Source of the DNA: Silicimonas sp.
GTDB taxonomy: Bacteria; Pseudomonadota; Alphaproteobacteria; Rhodobacterales; Rhodobacteraceae
Assembly: GCA_022826385.1 (NCBI GenBank)
Contig: JAJDUZ010000027.1
Coordinates: 248,001 to 312,000, forward strand
Reading direction: 5' to 3'
Length of the DNA: 64,000 bases
A program made the position numbers and the translations under genes. How positions within the stretch are numbered: position 1 is the stretch's first letter; the number at the start of each line of letters is the position of its first letter. Below the pieces are notes generated by a model that did no database searches, was not told where the DNA came from, and saw nothing but the letters and a program-made list of their open reading frames with translations. Shown piece after piece: positions 38,974 to 47,478 of the stretch.

Positions 38974-39999
38974 ATGGATTTCGAAAAACTCATAAAGTTC
39001 CCGGAATGGTTCGGTGAGTGGAACAAGAAGAACCCGACCGACATCTATGGCCCTGTCATCGTGATGGGTGCGCTGGGGACGGCGGTGATCGCAGTGATCG
39101 CACTTTTCGCCTTCGGCCAGCCCTTCGCGACGGACAGCCTGCAAACCGGGCCGCGCGGCATCGGGATGTCGGTGACCGAGTTCAAGTCGGACCTTGCAAA
39201 GCCCGATCCCGGCATCGCGGCGTTAGAGGAAATCGGCGATCTTGACGGTGACCTGATCAAGGCGATGCAGGCCTGGACGGGCATTCCCGACCTCTTCGAG
39301 AATGTCGACAGCTATCAGTATGGCGTCGGTGCGATGATGATCGCGATGACCCAGAACATAAACGAGAACTGGGCGGGTCACGTCTATGCCAATGGCGAGG
39401 TGGGTGTGACCTGTTACACCTGTCACCGCGGGCAGCCGGTGCCGTCCGAGATCTGGTTCTCGATCGTTCCGGTGAACGAACGGATGGACGGCTGGGCCGC
39501 GATCCAGAACCGGGCAACCTCGTTGTCGCAATCAACCTCGCTGCCGTCCGATGCCTTGGAAAGCTACCTGCTCGACGATCAGACGATTGGTGTGCACGAT
39601 CTGGAAAGCCGCGTTGCCGGCATCCCGGGTCAGGATGACTATCCGGGCATCCAGCATGCCGAGCGGACCTATTCGCTCATGAACTACTTCGCCAATTCGC
39701 TCGGCGTGAACTGCGTGTTCTGCCACAACTCCCGTGCCTTTTACGACGCCGGGCAAGTTACTCCCCAATGGGCGACGGCGAGCCTGGGTATCCTGATGGT
39801 TCAGGAACTCAACAATGATTACATCGTGCCGGCTGGTGCGCTCTTGCCCGAAGAGCGTCTGGGGCCGCGCAACGGCGACGAGCCGAAAGTGGCCTGCAAA
39901 ACCTGCCACAAAGGCTATCAGCAGCCGCTGCAAGGCACGAACGTGATTGGCGACTGGACACAGCTCCAGTCCACCGACGAGGTGGTCGAGCTGCCGTAA
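38974..39999 (+). CDS. pufC: Reaction-centre-bound multihaem cytochrome c, three-haem type
   Basis: PufC, 341 residues, a periplasmic cytochrome that re-reduces the special pair. Only three CXXCH motifs are present: CYTCH (147-151), CVFCH (247-251) and CKTCH (308-312). Most PufC proteins have four. Where the first haem site should lie, after MQAW near residue 101, the sequence runs GIPDLFENVDSYQYG with no cysteine. Candidate axial ligands for the remaining haems persist: Met122 and His136 before the first motif, and Met236 before the second. The N-terminus is an uncleaved membrane anchor (about 27-48) rather than a lipobox. The ATG at 38974 overlaps no other gene and has GAGGTG upstream. Confidence 0.93.
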   Translation: MDFEKLIKFPEWFGEWNKKNPTDIYGPVIVMGALGTAVIAVIALFAFGQPFATDSLQTGPRGIGMSVTEFKSDLAKPDPGIAALEEIGDLDGDLIKAMQAWTGIPDLFENVDSYQYGVGAMMIAMTQNINENWAGHVYANGEVGVTCYTCHRGQPVPSEIWFSIVPVNERMDGWAAIQNRATSLSQSTSLPSDALESYLLDDQTIGVHDLESRVAGIPGQDDYPGIQHAERTYSLMNYFANSLGVNCVFCHNSRAFYDAGQVTPQWATASLGILMVQELNNDYIVPAGALLPEERLGPRNGDEPKVACKTCHKGYQQPLQGTNVIGDWTQLQSTDEVVELP

Positions 40000-40093
40000 G
40001 GCAGTCGCCAGAAGAGGTTCGGTTCCGCGGGCAACAGGGACCGGACAACGGGGTGCACCATCCCGCATCCCAGTTCTGCCTAGCAGGACGAAA

Positions 40094-40127
40094 GGCGGCG
40101 CATTCTCCGTTCCCTGAATGCGCCGCC
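40094..40127 (+). other. pufC-dxs intercistronic hairpin
   Basis: GGCGGCGCATTC (40094-40105) and GAATGCGCCGCC (40116-40127) form a perfect 12-bp stem with a ten-base loop in the 168-bp gap between pufC and dxs. No T-run follows. It probably protects puf mRNA and limits read-through into dxs. Confidence 0.75.
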
Positions 40128-40167
40128 ATACCCGCCCGGGGGAAGGGGACAACAGGGAGCTTATGCC

Positions 40168-42087
40168 ATGACCAACAGCCCACTTCTTGACACCATCGCC
40201 GGTCCGTCTGATCTGAAAGGTCTGTCGGATGTCGATCTTGGGCGTCTTGCCGACGAGCTTCGCCGCGAAGTCATCGAAGTGGTCAGCCAGACCGGCGGCC
40301 ATCTTGGCTCGTCACTTGGCGTGGTTGAGCTAAGCGTTGCGATCCATGCGGTGTTCAACACGCCGATGGACAAGTTGATCTGGGACGTGGGTCATCAGTG
40401 CTATCCGCACAAAGTGCTGACCGGGCGCCGCGACCGGATGACGACGCTGCGCCAGAAGGACGGCTTGTCAGGGTTCACGAAGCGCGACGAAAGCGAGTAC
40501 GACCCGTTTGGTGCCGCGCATTCCTCGACCTCGATTTCAGCCGCCCTTGGCTTTGCCGTCGGGCGCGACATGGGACGCCCCACGGGTGATGCAATTGCTG
40601 TCATCGGTGACGGGTCGATAAGCGCGGGCATGGCCTATGAGGCGCTGAACAATGCCGGGGCCGAGGGGCGCCGGATGATCGTCATTCTGAATGACAACGA
40701 GATGTCGATCGCGCCACCCGTCGGTGCGATGTCGTCCTATTTGTCGGGGCTTTATGCCGCGACGCCGGAACCCATGAAAGCCTTGGCCGAAGGCATGGAA
40801 GCCTTCATGCCGCCGCCGATGCGCGAGGGCGCACGCCGGGCGCGCCAATTGGTGACCGGGCAAGGGCTTTCGGGCACGCTCTTCGAGGAACTTGGCTTTG
40901 GCTATATGGGCCCGATTGACGGTCACGACATGCCGCAGCTTCTTGCCGCGCTTCGCGCCGCAAAGGCCCGGGCTGAAGGGCCGGTGCTGATCCATTGCTG
41001 TACGGTCAAAGGCAAAGGCTATGCGCCTGCCGAACAGAGCGCCGACAAGTATCATGGCGTCGCGAAGTTCGACGTGGAAACCGGGACGCAGGCCAAGTCG
41101 AAGCCGAATGCGCCCAGCTATACTGGTGTTTTCGGCAAGACACTGACCGACGAAGCCTCGCGCGACCCCCGTGTCGTTGCCGTGACTGCCGCAATGCCTT
41201 CGGGCACCGGCGTCAATATCATGGCGGATCGCTTTCCGGGTCGCGTCTTCGACGTCGGGATTGCCGAGCAACACGCCGTGACATTCGCCGCTGGTATGGC
41301 CGCAAGTGGTTTACGTCCGTTCTGCGCGATCTATTCGACGTTCCTGCAACGTGGCTATGACCAGATCGTGCATGACGTGGCCTTGCAGGGCTTGCCTGTG
41401 CGCTTTGCCATTGACCGGGCCGGGTTGGTCGGCGCCGATGGCGCGACCCACGCCGGCGCGTTCGATGTGGCCTATCTGTCGAACTTGCCCGGCTTCACCG
41501 TGATGGCTGCGGCCGATGAAGCCGAGCTGGTTCACATGGTGGCCACCGCGGTGGCGCATGACGCCGGGCCGATTGCCTTCCGGTATCCGCGCGGCAACGG
41601 TGTGGGTGTCGAGATGCCCGAGCGGGGCGAAGTTCTGGAAATCGGCAAGGGCCGCGTGGTGCGCGAGGGCACGGATCTTGCGATCCTGTCGTTCGGGGCG
41701 CATCTGTCCGAGGCCCTGTTGGCCGCTGACCAACTGGCGGATGAAGGGATCAGCGTGACGGTTGCAGATGCACGGTTCGCCAAACCACTGGACACCGATC
41801 TGATCGAACGGCTGGCACGCACGCATGACGGTCTGATCACGGTCGAGCAGGGCTCGGATGGCGGCTTCAGTTCCATGGTACTGCACCATCTGGCGCGCGC
41901 TGGGTTACTGGACGGCGGGCTGGCGGTGCGACCGATGACCTTGCCCGACCGGTTCATCCATCAGGCGAGCCCGGCCGAGATGTATGCCGACGCGGGATTG
42001 ACCGTTGCAGATATCTGCCGGACGGCCACCGGCATCCTGCGCAAGGATGAGACGGTCGTGCCATTCGGCACTCAAGGGGGCGTTTGA
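40168..42087 (+). CDS. dxs: 1-deoxy-D-xylulose-5-phosphate synthase
   Basis: DXS, 639 residues, a thiamine-diphosphate enzyme condensing pyruvate and glyceraldehyde 3-phosphate at the entry of the MEP isoprenoid pathway. Blocks seen are [18 protein letters not shown], the TPP-binding [16 protein letters not shown] with [10 protein letters not shown], and the transketolase C-domain with [18 protein letters not shown]. It is the last gene of the puf side of the cluster and increases precursor supply for carotenoids and the bacteriochlorophyll tail. A second dxs elsewhere in the genome is common in this group and would explain its optional place here. Confidence 0.96.
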   Translation: MTNSPLLDTIAGPSDLKGLSDVDLGRLADELRREVIEVVSQTGGHLGSSLGVVELSVAIHAVFNTPMDKLIWDVGHQCYPHKVLTGRRDRMTTLRQKDGLSGFTKRDESEYDPFGAAHSSTSISAALGFAVGRDMGRPTGDAIAVIGDGSISAGMAYEALNNAGAEGRRMIVILNDNEMSIAPPVGAMSSYLSGLYAATPEPMKALAEGMEAFMPPPMREGARRARQLVTGQGLSGTLFEELGFGYMGPIDGHDMPQLLAALRAAKARAEGPVLIHCCTVKGKGYAPAEQSADKYHGVAKFDVETGTQAKSKPNAPSYTGVFGKTLTDEASRDPRVVAVTAAMPSGTGVNIMADRFPGRVFDVGIAEQHAVTFAAGMAASGLRPFCAIYSTFLQRGYDQIVHDVALQGLPVRFAIDRAGLVGADGATHAGAFDVAYLSNLPGFTVMAAADEAELVHMVATAVAHDAGPIAFRYPRGNGVGVEMPERGEVLEIGKGRVVREGTDLAILSFGAHLSEALLAADQLADEGISVTVADARFAKPLDTDLIERLARTHDGLITVEQGSDGGFSSMVLHHLARAGLLDGGLAVRPMTLPDRFIHQASPAEMYADAGLTVADICRTATGILRKDETVVPFGTQGGV

Positions 42088-42099
42088 CACAAACGCCCC
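42077..42099 (+). terminator. Hairpin terminator overlapping the dxs stop codon
   Basis: GGGGCGTTTG (42077-42086) and CAAACGCCCC (42090-42099) make a perfect 10-bp stem with a three-base loop. The dxs TGA (42085-42087) lies at the top of the stem. It separates convergent dxs and idi and could stop transcription from both sides, although no T-tract follows. Confidence 0.6.
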
Positions 42100-42139
42100 G
42101 ATCCATTCGTGCAGTGAGGTGACGTCGCCTGCGGTTTCG

Positions 42140-42667
42140 TCAGGCCGATACGTCGTCGAAGATCTTGGCGCTGTGTTCGTCCAGATAGATCCGCAGCCAC
42201 GGTGTGAAGCGGTTCGGGAAGTTCGCGACCGCCTGATTGAGTTCGCGGAAGGTCATCCAGCGCGTATCCATCACCTCGTCTGGGTTCGGTGACACGACCA
42301 GATCGCTTGGCGCTTCGGCAGTGAACAGATCGACCACCTCGTGTTCGATCAGGCCTTTCCCGACATCGGCGCGGTACTCGATCGTATCGCGGTGCACGGG
42401 TGACAGCCCCTTGATCCCCAGTTCTTCGTCCAACCGTCGCTGAGCACAATCAAGCGGGGTTTCGTTCCACTCCGGATGCGTACAACAGGTGTTCGCCCAG
42501 AGACCGGGGGTGTGATACTTGCCCATGGCACGCCGCTGTACCAGCACCTCGTCGCCTTTCAGGACAAAGACCGAAACAGCCTTGTGGCGAAGGCCGCGCT
42601 GGTGCGCTTCCAGTTTTTCGACAGGGGTCAGCGTGCCATCGACCCAGGTGGGGATCATGATCGTCAT
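42140..42667 (-). CDS. idi: Isopentenyl-diphosphate delta-isomerase, type 1
   Basis: Idi, 175 residues, a Nudix-fold enzyme that interconverts isopentenyl and dimethylallyl diphosphates. The catalytic cysteine lies in LWANTCCTHPEWNETP near residue 66, and the metal-binding Nudix helix reads AQRRLDEELGIKG. The ATG at 42667 overlaps the bchP stop as ATGA. It is the end of the bchG-orf428-bchP-idi transcript and matches the gene known as ORF176 at this place in Rhodobacter. Confidence 0.95.
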   Translation of the reverse strand: MTIMIPTWVDGTLTPVEKLEAHQRGLRHKAVSVFVLKGDEVLVQRRAMGKYHTPGLWANTCCTHPEWNETPLDCAQRRLDEELGIKGLSPVHRDTIEYRADVGKGLIEHEVVDLFTAEAPSDLVVSPNPDEVMDTRWMTFRELNQAVANFPNRFTPWLRIYLDEHSAKIFDDVSA

Positions 42668-43845
42668 GTGTGCTCCGGGCGGACGATGCCGGTCAGATGC
42701 GCCAGGTTCTTGATCCCGATCTTGATGTGGGCCATCGGGCGCGCTTTCACCAGCTTCTTGTTCATATAGGCTTCGAACGTCAAGCGCTGCACATCGATGT
42801 CGTGGCAGAGCGAAACGAACCGTTCGCGCCGTTCGTCAGACTTGTAGTAAGCGTCTTGCATCGACCGCAGAACGCGGAAGACCATCTTGTGCTCGCCCAT
42901 GAAAAGCTTGCGGGCAAGTTGCAGATCCTTTGCACGTCCCGACGCCAGACAGGCCGCTGCAGCCGTGGCTGCAACACGTCCCCCCATCATGGCGTAATAG
43001 ATGCCCTCGCCAGAACTTGGGGCCACGACCCCAGCGGCATCTCCGGCCAGCACAAGGTCCTTGCCGTTGTCCCATCGGTCCATCGGGCGCAGCGGGATCG
43101 GGGCGCCTTCCTTGCGGAGGGTTTCGCAGTCTTCAAGCCCCGACGCGCGACGGAGTGCGGCGGTGGCTTCCTTCAAACTGACATCCGGGTCTTCGGTGCC
43201 CATGCCGACGCTGGTGGTCGACCCGTGCGGAAAGACCCACCCGTAAAAGTCAGGCGAGATTGCCCCGTCATAGACCACGTCGCACCGCTCGGGGTCATAG
43301 ATGTCGGTCTTGGGCGGCGCCGCGATGATCTCGTGATAGGCGAAGACCAGCGGCACCTTGTCGGCGTCTTTCACTTCGGCGCGTCCGACCTTGGACTTGG
43401 CCCCGTCAGCGCCGATGATCAGCTTGGTCCGCAGCGGCTTTTCCTCGCCGCTCGCCTTTTCGCGGAAGACAACGCGCGTGCCGTCTGCATCGCGGTCGAT
43501 CCGAACGAATGTGCCTTCGTAATAGTCCGCACCTGCCTTCACGGCGCGGTCGCGTAGGAACGGATCGAAGTCTTTCCGGTCGACCATGCCGACATAGCCG
43601 TTCTCGATCGGGATATCGACCTTGCGGCCAGTGGGCGAGATCATCCGGGCAGTCGTCACCTTGGTCAGAAGCTGTTCTTCCCCGATGTCGAAATCCTGCA
43701 TCAGCCGGGGCGGGATTGCGCCGCCACACGGTTTGATCCGACCGGCGCGGTCGATCAGGGCGACGCTTACACCACTGCGGGCAAGGTCTTCGGCGGCTGT
43801 TGCCCCGGCGGGGCCACCGCCCACAACGACGACGTCATATTTCAT
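42664..43845 (-). CDS. bchP: Geranylgeranyl (bacterio)chlorophyll reductase
   Basis: BchP, 393 residues, an FAD-dependent reductase that saturates three double bonds of the geranylgeranyl tail to give phytyl. The FAD motif is VVVVGGGPAGATAAEDLARSG at the N-terminus. A second FAD region is IIGADGAKSKVGR, and LAGDAAGVVAPSSGEGIYYA completes the fold. It starts three bases after the stop of the MFS gene orf428 and overlaps idi by four bases. Confidence 0.96.
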   Translation of the reverse strand: MKYDVVVVGGGPAGATAAEDLARSGVSVALIDRAGRIKPCGGAIPPRLMQDFDIGEEQLLTKVTTARMISPTGRKVDIPIENGYVGMVDRKDFDPFLRDRAVKAGADYYEGTFVRIDRDADGTRVVFREKASGEEKPLRTKLIIGADGAKSKVGRAEVKDADKVPLVFAYHEIIAAPPKTDIYDPERCDVVYDGAISPDFYGWVFPHGSTTSVGMGTEDPDVSLKEATAALRRASGLEDCETLRKEGAPIPLRPMDRWDNGKDLVLAGDAAGVVAPSSGEGIYYAMMGGRVAATAAAACLASGRAKDLQLARKLFMGEHKMVFRVLRSMQDAYYKSDERRERFVSLCHDIDVQRLTFEAYMNKKLVKARPMAHIKIGIKNLAHLTGIVRPEHT

Positions 43846-43848
43846 CTC

Positions 43849-45093
43849 TCACTCCCCCGGTTGCAAAATCGGTGCGGGTTTTAGAAGGCGCAGCGCGACC
43901 AGCGCGGCAGCCAGGAACAGGATGGCCTCAAGCCCGAAGACAAGGCCGTAGGCGGCGCTGTCCGAAAACGCGAGGCGCGCAAGGTCGAGCGTGCCGGTTG
44001 CCACAAGGCCAGCCAGACCGGCGGCGATGGCCTGCGCGGCGCCGAAGACGCCCATGCGTGTGCCGGTTGCGCCTTTGCGTTCAGCAGCAAGGCGCATCAT
44101 CGAGCCGATGGCGCCCACAACGAAAAGCCCGTTGCCGAAGCCGAGAACAACGGTGAAGGGAACCAACGCTGCGCCCGCTCCAAGACCCACCAGCCCAATG
44201 GCCGAGATCACGCAACCGATCACGGCCCAGCCGCGCAGGCTGCCGAAGCCGAAGGTCGACAGAATGCCGGCGGCGATCATGCCAGTCAGGGCGGCACCAT
44301 CCTTGCCACCGGACAGTTTGGTTGACGCATCCGGTGTCAGTCCATGGATGTGGCCTGCAAAGGGCTCGAGGATCAATTCGCTGAGGTAGAAGGCGAAGAT
44401 CGACAGGAACACGAAGCCGGTAAATGCCCGCGCGGCCGGGTCGGCCCATGTGGCGCGCAGGGCAGGGCCAAGGGCGGGTTCGTCTGGTTGTGGGACGGCG
44501 CCCAGCGTCTGTTCAACGCGCCATGTGGCGACGAAGGCGACCGCCAAGGCGATGGCCGCGACGACCGGCACGACCATCATCAAGCGGTCCGGCGAATACG
44601 GTTTCAGCGCGATCCCGGTGCCGATCGATGCAATGATGGCGCCCGCGATCAGGGTGAGCCACGCAATCGTCGCGGCAGCGCCCTTGTGCTGGTCCGGCGC
44701 TGCCGTAGCCAGAAGCGCAAGGAAACTTGTGCCGGCAGCACCAATGCCAAAGCCGATGGCCATATAGGCCAGTGTCCAGACGATCAGCGCGATACCGGTC
44801 GAGGGTGCATAGGCGATGCCCCATGCCGTCGCGATCAGTCCAAGGCCGACGCAGGCCAACCCGCCGAGGATGAACGGCGTGCGACCGCCGCGCGCGTCCG
44901 AACGGTGACCCCAAACGGGGCGTGTGATCTGAACGGCATAATGCAGCGCAACCAGCAGGCCCGGCAACAGGGCGGGCAAAGCCAACTCGACCGTCATCAA
45001 CCGGTTGAAAAGGTTCACCGGCAGCGCAGCAAGGCCGCCGATGGCCGCGTTGACAAGGCAAAGCCGGATGATGCCGCCCCAGCCCAAGGTCAT
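43849..45093 (-). CDS. PucC-family MFS protein (orf428 type)
   Basis: Membrane protein of 414 residues with twelve hydrophobic segments, of the PucC/LhaA/orf428 subfamily of the major facilitator superfamily. Family marks include NRLMTVELALPALLPGLLVALHY, WGHRSDARGGRTPFILGG and LEPFAGHIHGLTPDASTKLSGG. The same gene lies between bchG and bchP in Rhodobacter. It probably shuttles or protects bacteriochlorophyll during esterification and delivery to complexes, but the exact role is unproven. The ATG at 45093 overlaps the bchG stop (ATGA). The upstream open frame lies over bchG and is spurious. Confidence 0.9.
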   Translation of the reverse strand: MTLGWGGIIRLCLVNAAIGGLAALPVNLFNRLMTVELALPALLPGLLVALHYAVQITRPVWGHRSDARGGRTPFILGGLACVGLGLIATAWGIAYAPSTGIALIVWTLAYMAIGFGIGAAGTSFLALLATAAPDQHKGAAATIAWLTLIAGAIIASIGTGIALKPYSPDRLMMVVPVVAAIALAVAFVATWRVEQTLGAVPQPDEPALGPALRATWADPAARAFTGFVFLSIFAFYLSELILEPFAGHIHGLTPDASTKLSGGKDGAALTGMIAAGILSTFGFGSLRGWAVIGCVISAIGLVGLGAGAALVPFTVVLGFGNGLFVVGAIGSMMRLAAERKGATGTRMGVFGAAQAIAAGLAGLVATGTLDLARLAFSDSAAYGLVFGLEAILFLAAALVALRLLKPAPILQPGE

Positions 45094-45989
45094 GCCAGCC
45101 CCCTTATGGCGAAGGCCGCAATCATCATGCCGCTGACATAAAGAAGAACGCCCGTCCCGTTGTACCAGGGCGCGCGCGCCTTCGGATCGCGCAGCATGAC
45201 ACGCATCGCCATGGCCTGCCCGATCAGAACGGCAATGACGCCCATCGCGTGCAGCGGGCGATCCCATGTGAACAAGAGCGCGATGACCGCAAGCTGCGGC
45301 AGGGCCATGACCCAGCAGGCCATGCGGGCGGCGCGCTCGGGTCTAAGGGTGACGGGCAGCGAGTTGACCCCAGTTTGCCGGTCGCCTTCCAACGCCTTGA
45401 AGTCGTTCAGAGTCATGATGCCATGCGCGCCGATGCCATAGAGCACCGCGACGATCACGACATACCAACTGGGCGCACCCGCGCTGAGCACTGCGGCACC
45501 GGTGAACCAAGGCAGGCTTTCATAGCTGAGACCAACAAGGCCCGGCCCGAGAATGCCGGATTTCTTGAGACGCAGCGGTTCGGCCGAATACGCCCACGCC
45601 GCCAAGACGCCCACGACGGTTGCGCCAAAGCCCCATGGCCCAAGCTGCCAGCCGATGACGAGTGAAAGGAGCGACATCAGAAGCGCGATCCAAAGCCCCC
45701 AACGACCAGGCACGCGTCCCGATGGGATGGGGCGGTTTGGTTCGTTGATGGCGTCGACATGCCGGTCACACCAGTCATTGGCGGCCTGGCTCATTCCGCA
45801 GACCACCGGCCCGGCGAGGATAACGCCCAACAGGACAAGTCCCCACTGGCCGGTTGGCGACGATCCAGCCGAGACGGCACCGCAAAGATAGGCCCACATC
45901 GGCGGGAACCACGTGACCGGCTTTATCAGGGTCAGCATGGCTGCCGGATCGGGCAATGTTCGCGTCTGTAATTCCGTTGAGACGGGCAT
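45090..45989 (-). CDS. bchG: Bacteriochlorophyll synthase (bacteriochlorophyllide geranylgeranyltransferase)
   Basis: BchG, 299 residues, a UbiA-type membrane prenyltransferase that esterifies bacteriochlorophyllide a with geranylgeranyl diphosphate. The first aspartate motif is NDWCDRHVDAINEPNRPIPS and a second conserved region reads WAYSAEPLRLKKSG. About eight membrane helices are expected. The ATG at 45989 has no Shine-Dalgarno, and a PpsR operator lies one base upstream; an alternative ATG at 45938 (MLTLIKPV) would lose 17 residues. It heads the bchG-orf428-bchP-idi operon. Confidence 0.95.
   Translation of the reverse strand: MPVSTELQTRTLPDPAAMLTLIKPVTWFPPMWAYLCGAVSAGSSPTGQWGLVLLGVILAGPVVCGMSQAANDWCDRHVDAINEPNRPIPSGRVPGRWGLWIALLMSLLSLVIGWQLGPWGFGATVVGVLAAWAYSAEPLRLKKSGILGPGLVGLSYESLPWFTGAAVLSAGAPSWYVVIVAVLYGIGAHGIMTLNDFKALEGDRQTGVNSLPVTLRPERAARMACWVMALPQLAVIALLFTWDRPLHAMGVIAVLIGQAMAMRVMLRDPKARAPWYNGTGVLLYVSGMMIAAFAIRGLA
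45967..45984. promoter_or_regulatory. Possible degenerate PpsR site inside the bchG start region
   Basis: TGTAATTCCGTTGAGACG matches TGT-N12-ACA except for the final base. It lies six bases from the perfect operator at 45991-46008, the same spacing as the crtD/crtE pair. It would lie within bchG if the ATG at 45989 is used. Confidence 0.3.
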
Positions 45990-45990
45990 G

Positions 45991-46008
45991 TGTCAACTTT
46001 GCATGACA
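45991..46008. promoter_or_regulatory. PpsR operator upstream of bchG
   Basis: TGTCAACTTTGCATGACA, an exact TGT-N12-ACA palindrome in the 64-bp gap between the ppsR 3' end and bchG. Read toward bchG it contains TTGACA. It would place bchG-orf428-bchP-idi under PpsR repression. Confidence 0.82.
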
Positions 46009-46053
46009 TATCGAGTCGTGCAAGGGAAACGGACGTTTAGAGTGCTTGAGATA

Positions 46054-47478
46054 TCAGTCTTTGTCGTCGCGCTTCAGAAGCCCGTACTTCCGAAGCTTCA
46101 CGTAAAGGCTTTGGCGTGACAGGCCCAGCATCTCGGCGGCTGCCGCGCGGTTGTTGCGCGTCAGTTCTACGGCGGTTTCGATGCACATCCGCTCGATGAC
46201 CTCGTTGGTTTCGGCAACGATTTCCTTCAACGGTGCCGACCCGACCAGTTCAACCACGTTGTGACTCGAGTTGTCGGCGGATGCCGCGCCCTTGGTGGTG
46301 CTGCGGATCGTTTCGGCCCGGCTGGCATCGCGGATGATGAAGCCGACCGTCGGGCGTTCCTGATCGTTGATGTAGACCACGGAAATCTCGACCGAGGCGC
46401 GGGCGCCGAACTCGTTTGCCAGCTTGGTCGCATAGACCCGCATGTGGCCTGACCGAATCGCGTTCTCCAGCATCACGCTGAGGTCGATCTGGCCGCGCTG
46501 CAGGAACTCCGAGAGGCTGCGCGTCTTCACTTCCGAAAGGCTCGACACGTCTGCGATTTCAAGGAACGCCTCGTTCACATCCTGCACGACGCCGCGGGTG
46601 TCGGTCAGAACGATTGCGTCGGTGCTCTTGTGGAAGAGCGCCACAAGCGTATCCAGAAGACGATCGTCGCTGGCCGTCTGCGCATTCTCGGACTGTAGCC
46701 GACAGATAATCAGGCGCTCGCCGGCTGCCCGGAAAACCGTAGGTGTGATAAGGACTTCGCGTCGCCCGCGCGTTGTTTGGGCGCTCAGCTCAGCCTCGAA
46801 ATCCGATGCCGCGAGCGACACCAGTTTTTCAACGAATTCGCCGCGCCGGCGGTGCTTGAATTCCTGCGCCAGCGGCGCGCCGATCAGTTCGTCACGCTCG
46901 GCGCCCAGCAACCGGGCGGCGGCAGCATTGACGTCGCGAATGCGTCCATCGGTTGCCGAGGCAAAGACGAAGGCATCCGCCGTCGATGCCATAAGCATCC
47001 GGTAGCGTGCGTCGTATTCACGGCGCTCTTCATATCCGCGCTCCAGCGCAAATTGCGCTTGAACAAGTTGTTCCTGCGCTTCGGCCACAAGCCGCAGATC
47101 GTGACCAAGCATCAGAACCGATGCATCTGGCCCAACGGCATGGAACGAGTAGCGCACGGGGTACTGCCACTCGGACTTGTCGGAATGGTTCAGTTCGACC
47201 GGACGCGTGATCTGCTTGGTGACCTTCACGGCTTCCAGCGCGGTCTCAAACTTTCGGACGCTTTCCGATGTCAGGAATTCCTGCATAGGTTTGCCCGCCC
47301 AATGGCTGAGGCGCGCGTGTTCCTTCGTTTCGTCATCAATCAGGATCGAACGAACGACACCTTCTGCGGACACCACGAAAGCAAGGTCGCAGGCCGCGGC
47401 AAGTATCCCGGTCAGGTATTCGGGTTCAATGACGGGAACAGGGCCTTTGGCCCAATTTGCGACACCACCCGCGGTCAT
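46054..47478 (-). CDS. ppsR: Photosynthesis gene repressor PpsR/CrtJ
   Basis: PpsR, 474 residues, the oxygen- and light-responsive repressor of bch, crt and puc genes. An N-terminal PAS-like region, a glutamine-rich helix (EAQEQLVQAQFALERGYEERREYD), and two PAS domains (about 155-260 and 275-385) precede a Fis-type helix-turn-helix, NNRAAAAEMLGLSRQSLYVKLR. The two redox cysteines known in Rhodobacter (251 and 424) correspond to Cys259 (LIICRLQ) and Cys432 (RMCIETA). The ATG overlaps the ppaA stop, so regulator and antirepressor are co-translated. Confidence 0.97.
   Translation of the reverse strand: MTAGGVANWAKGPVPVIEPEYLTGILAAACDLAFVVSAEGVVRSILIDDETKEHARLSHWAGKPMQEFLTSESVRKFETALEAVKVTKQITRPVELNHSDKSEWQYPVRYSFHAVGPDASVLMLGHDLRLVAEAQEQLVQAQFALERGYEERREYDARYRMLMASTADAFVFASATDGRIRDVNAAAARLLGAERDELIGAPLAQEFKHRRRGEFVEKLVSLAASDFEAELSAQTTRGRREVLITPTVFRAAGERLIICRLQSENAQTASDDRLLDTLVALFHKSTDAIVLTDTRGVVQDVNEAFLEIADVSSLSEVKTRSLSEFLQRGQIDLSVMLENAIRSGHMRVYATKLANEFGARASVEISVVYINDQERPTVGFIIRDASRAETIRSTTKGAASADNSSHNVVELVGSAPLKEIVAETNEVIERMCIETAVELTRNNRAAAAEMLGLSRQSLYVKLRKYGLLKRDDKD

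Noticed and set aside
38950-40167. Search for pufX after pufM
   Set aside because: The gene after pufM is a multihaem cytochrome (pufC); no PufX-like ORF is present.
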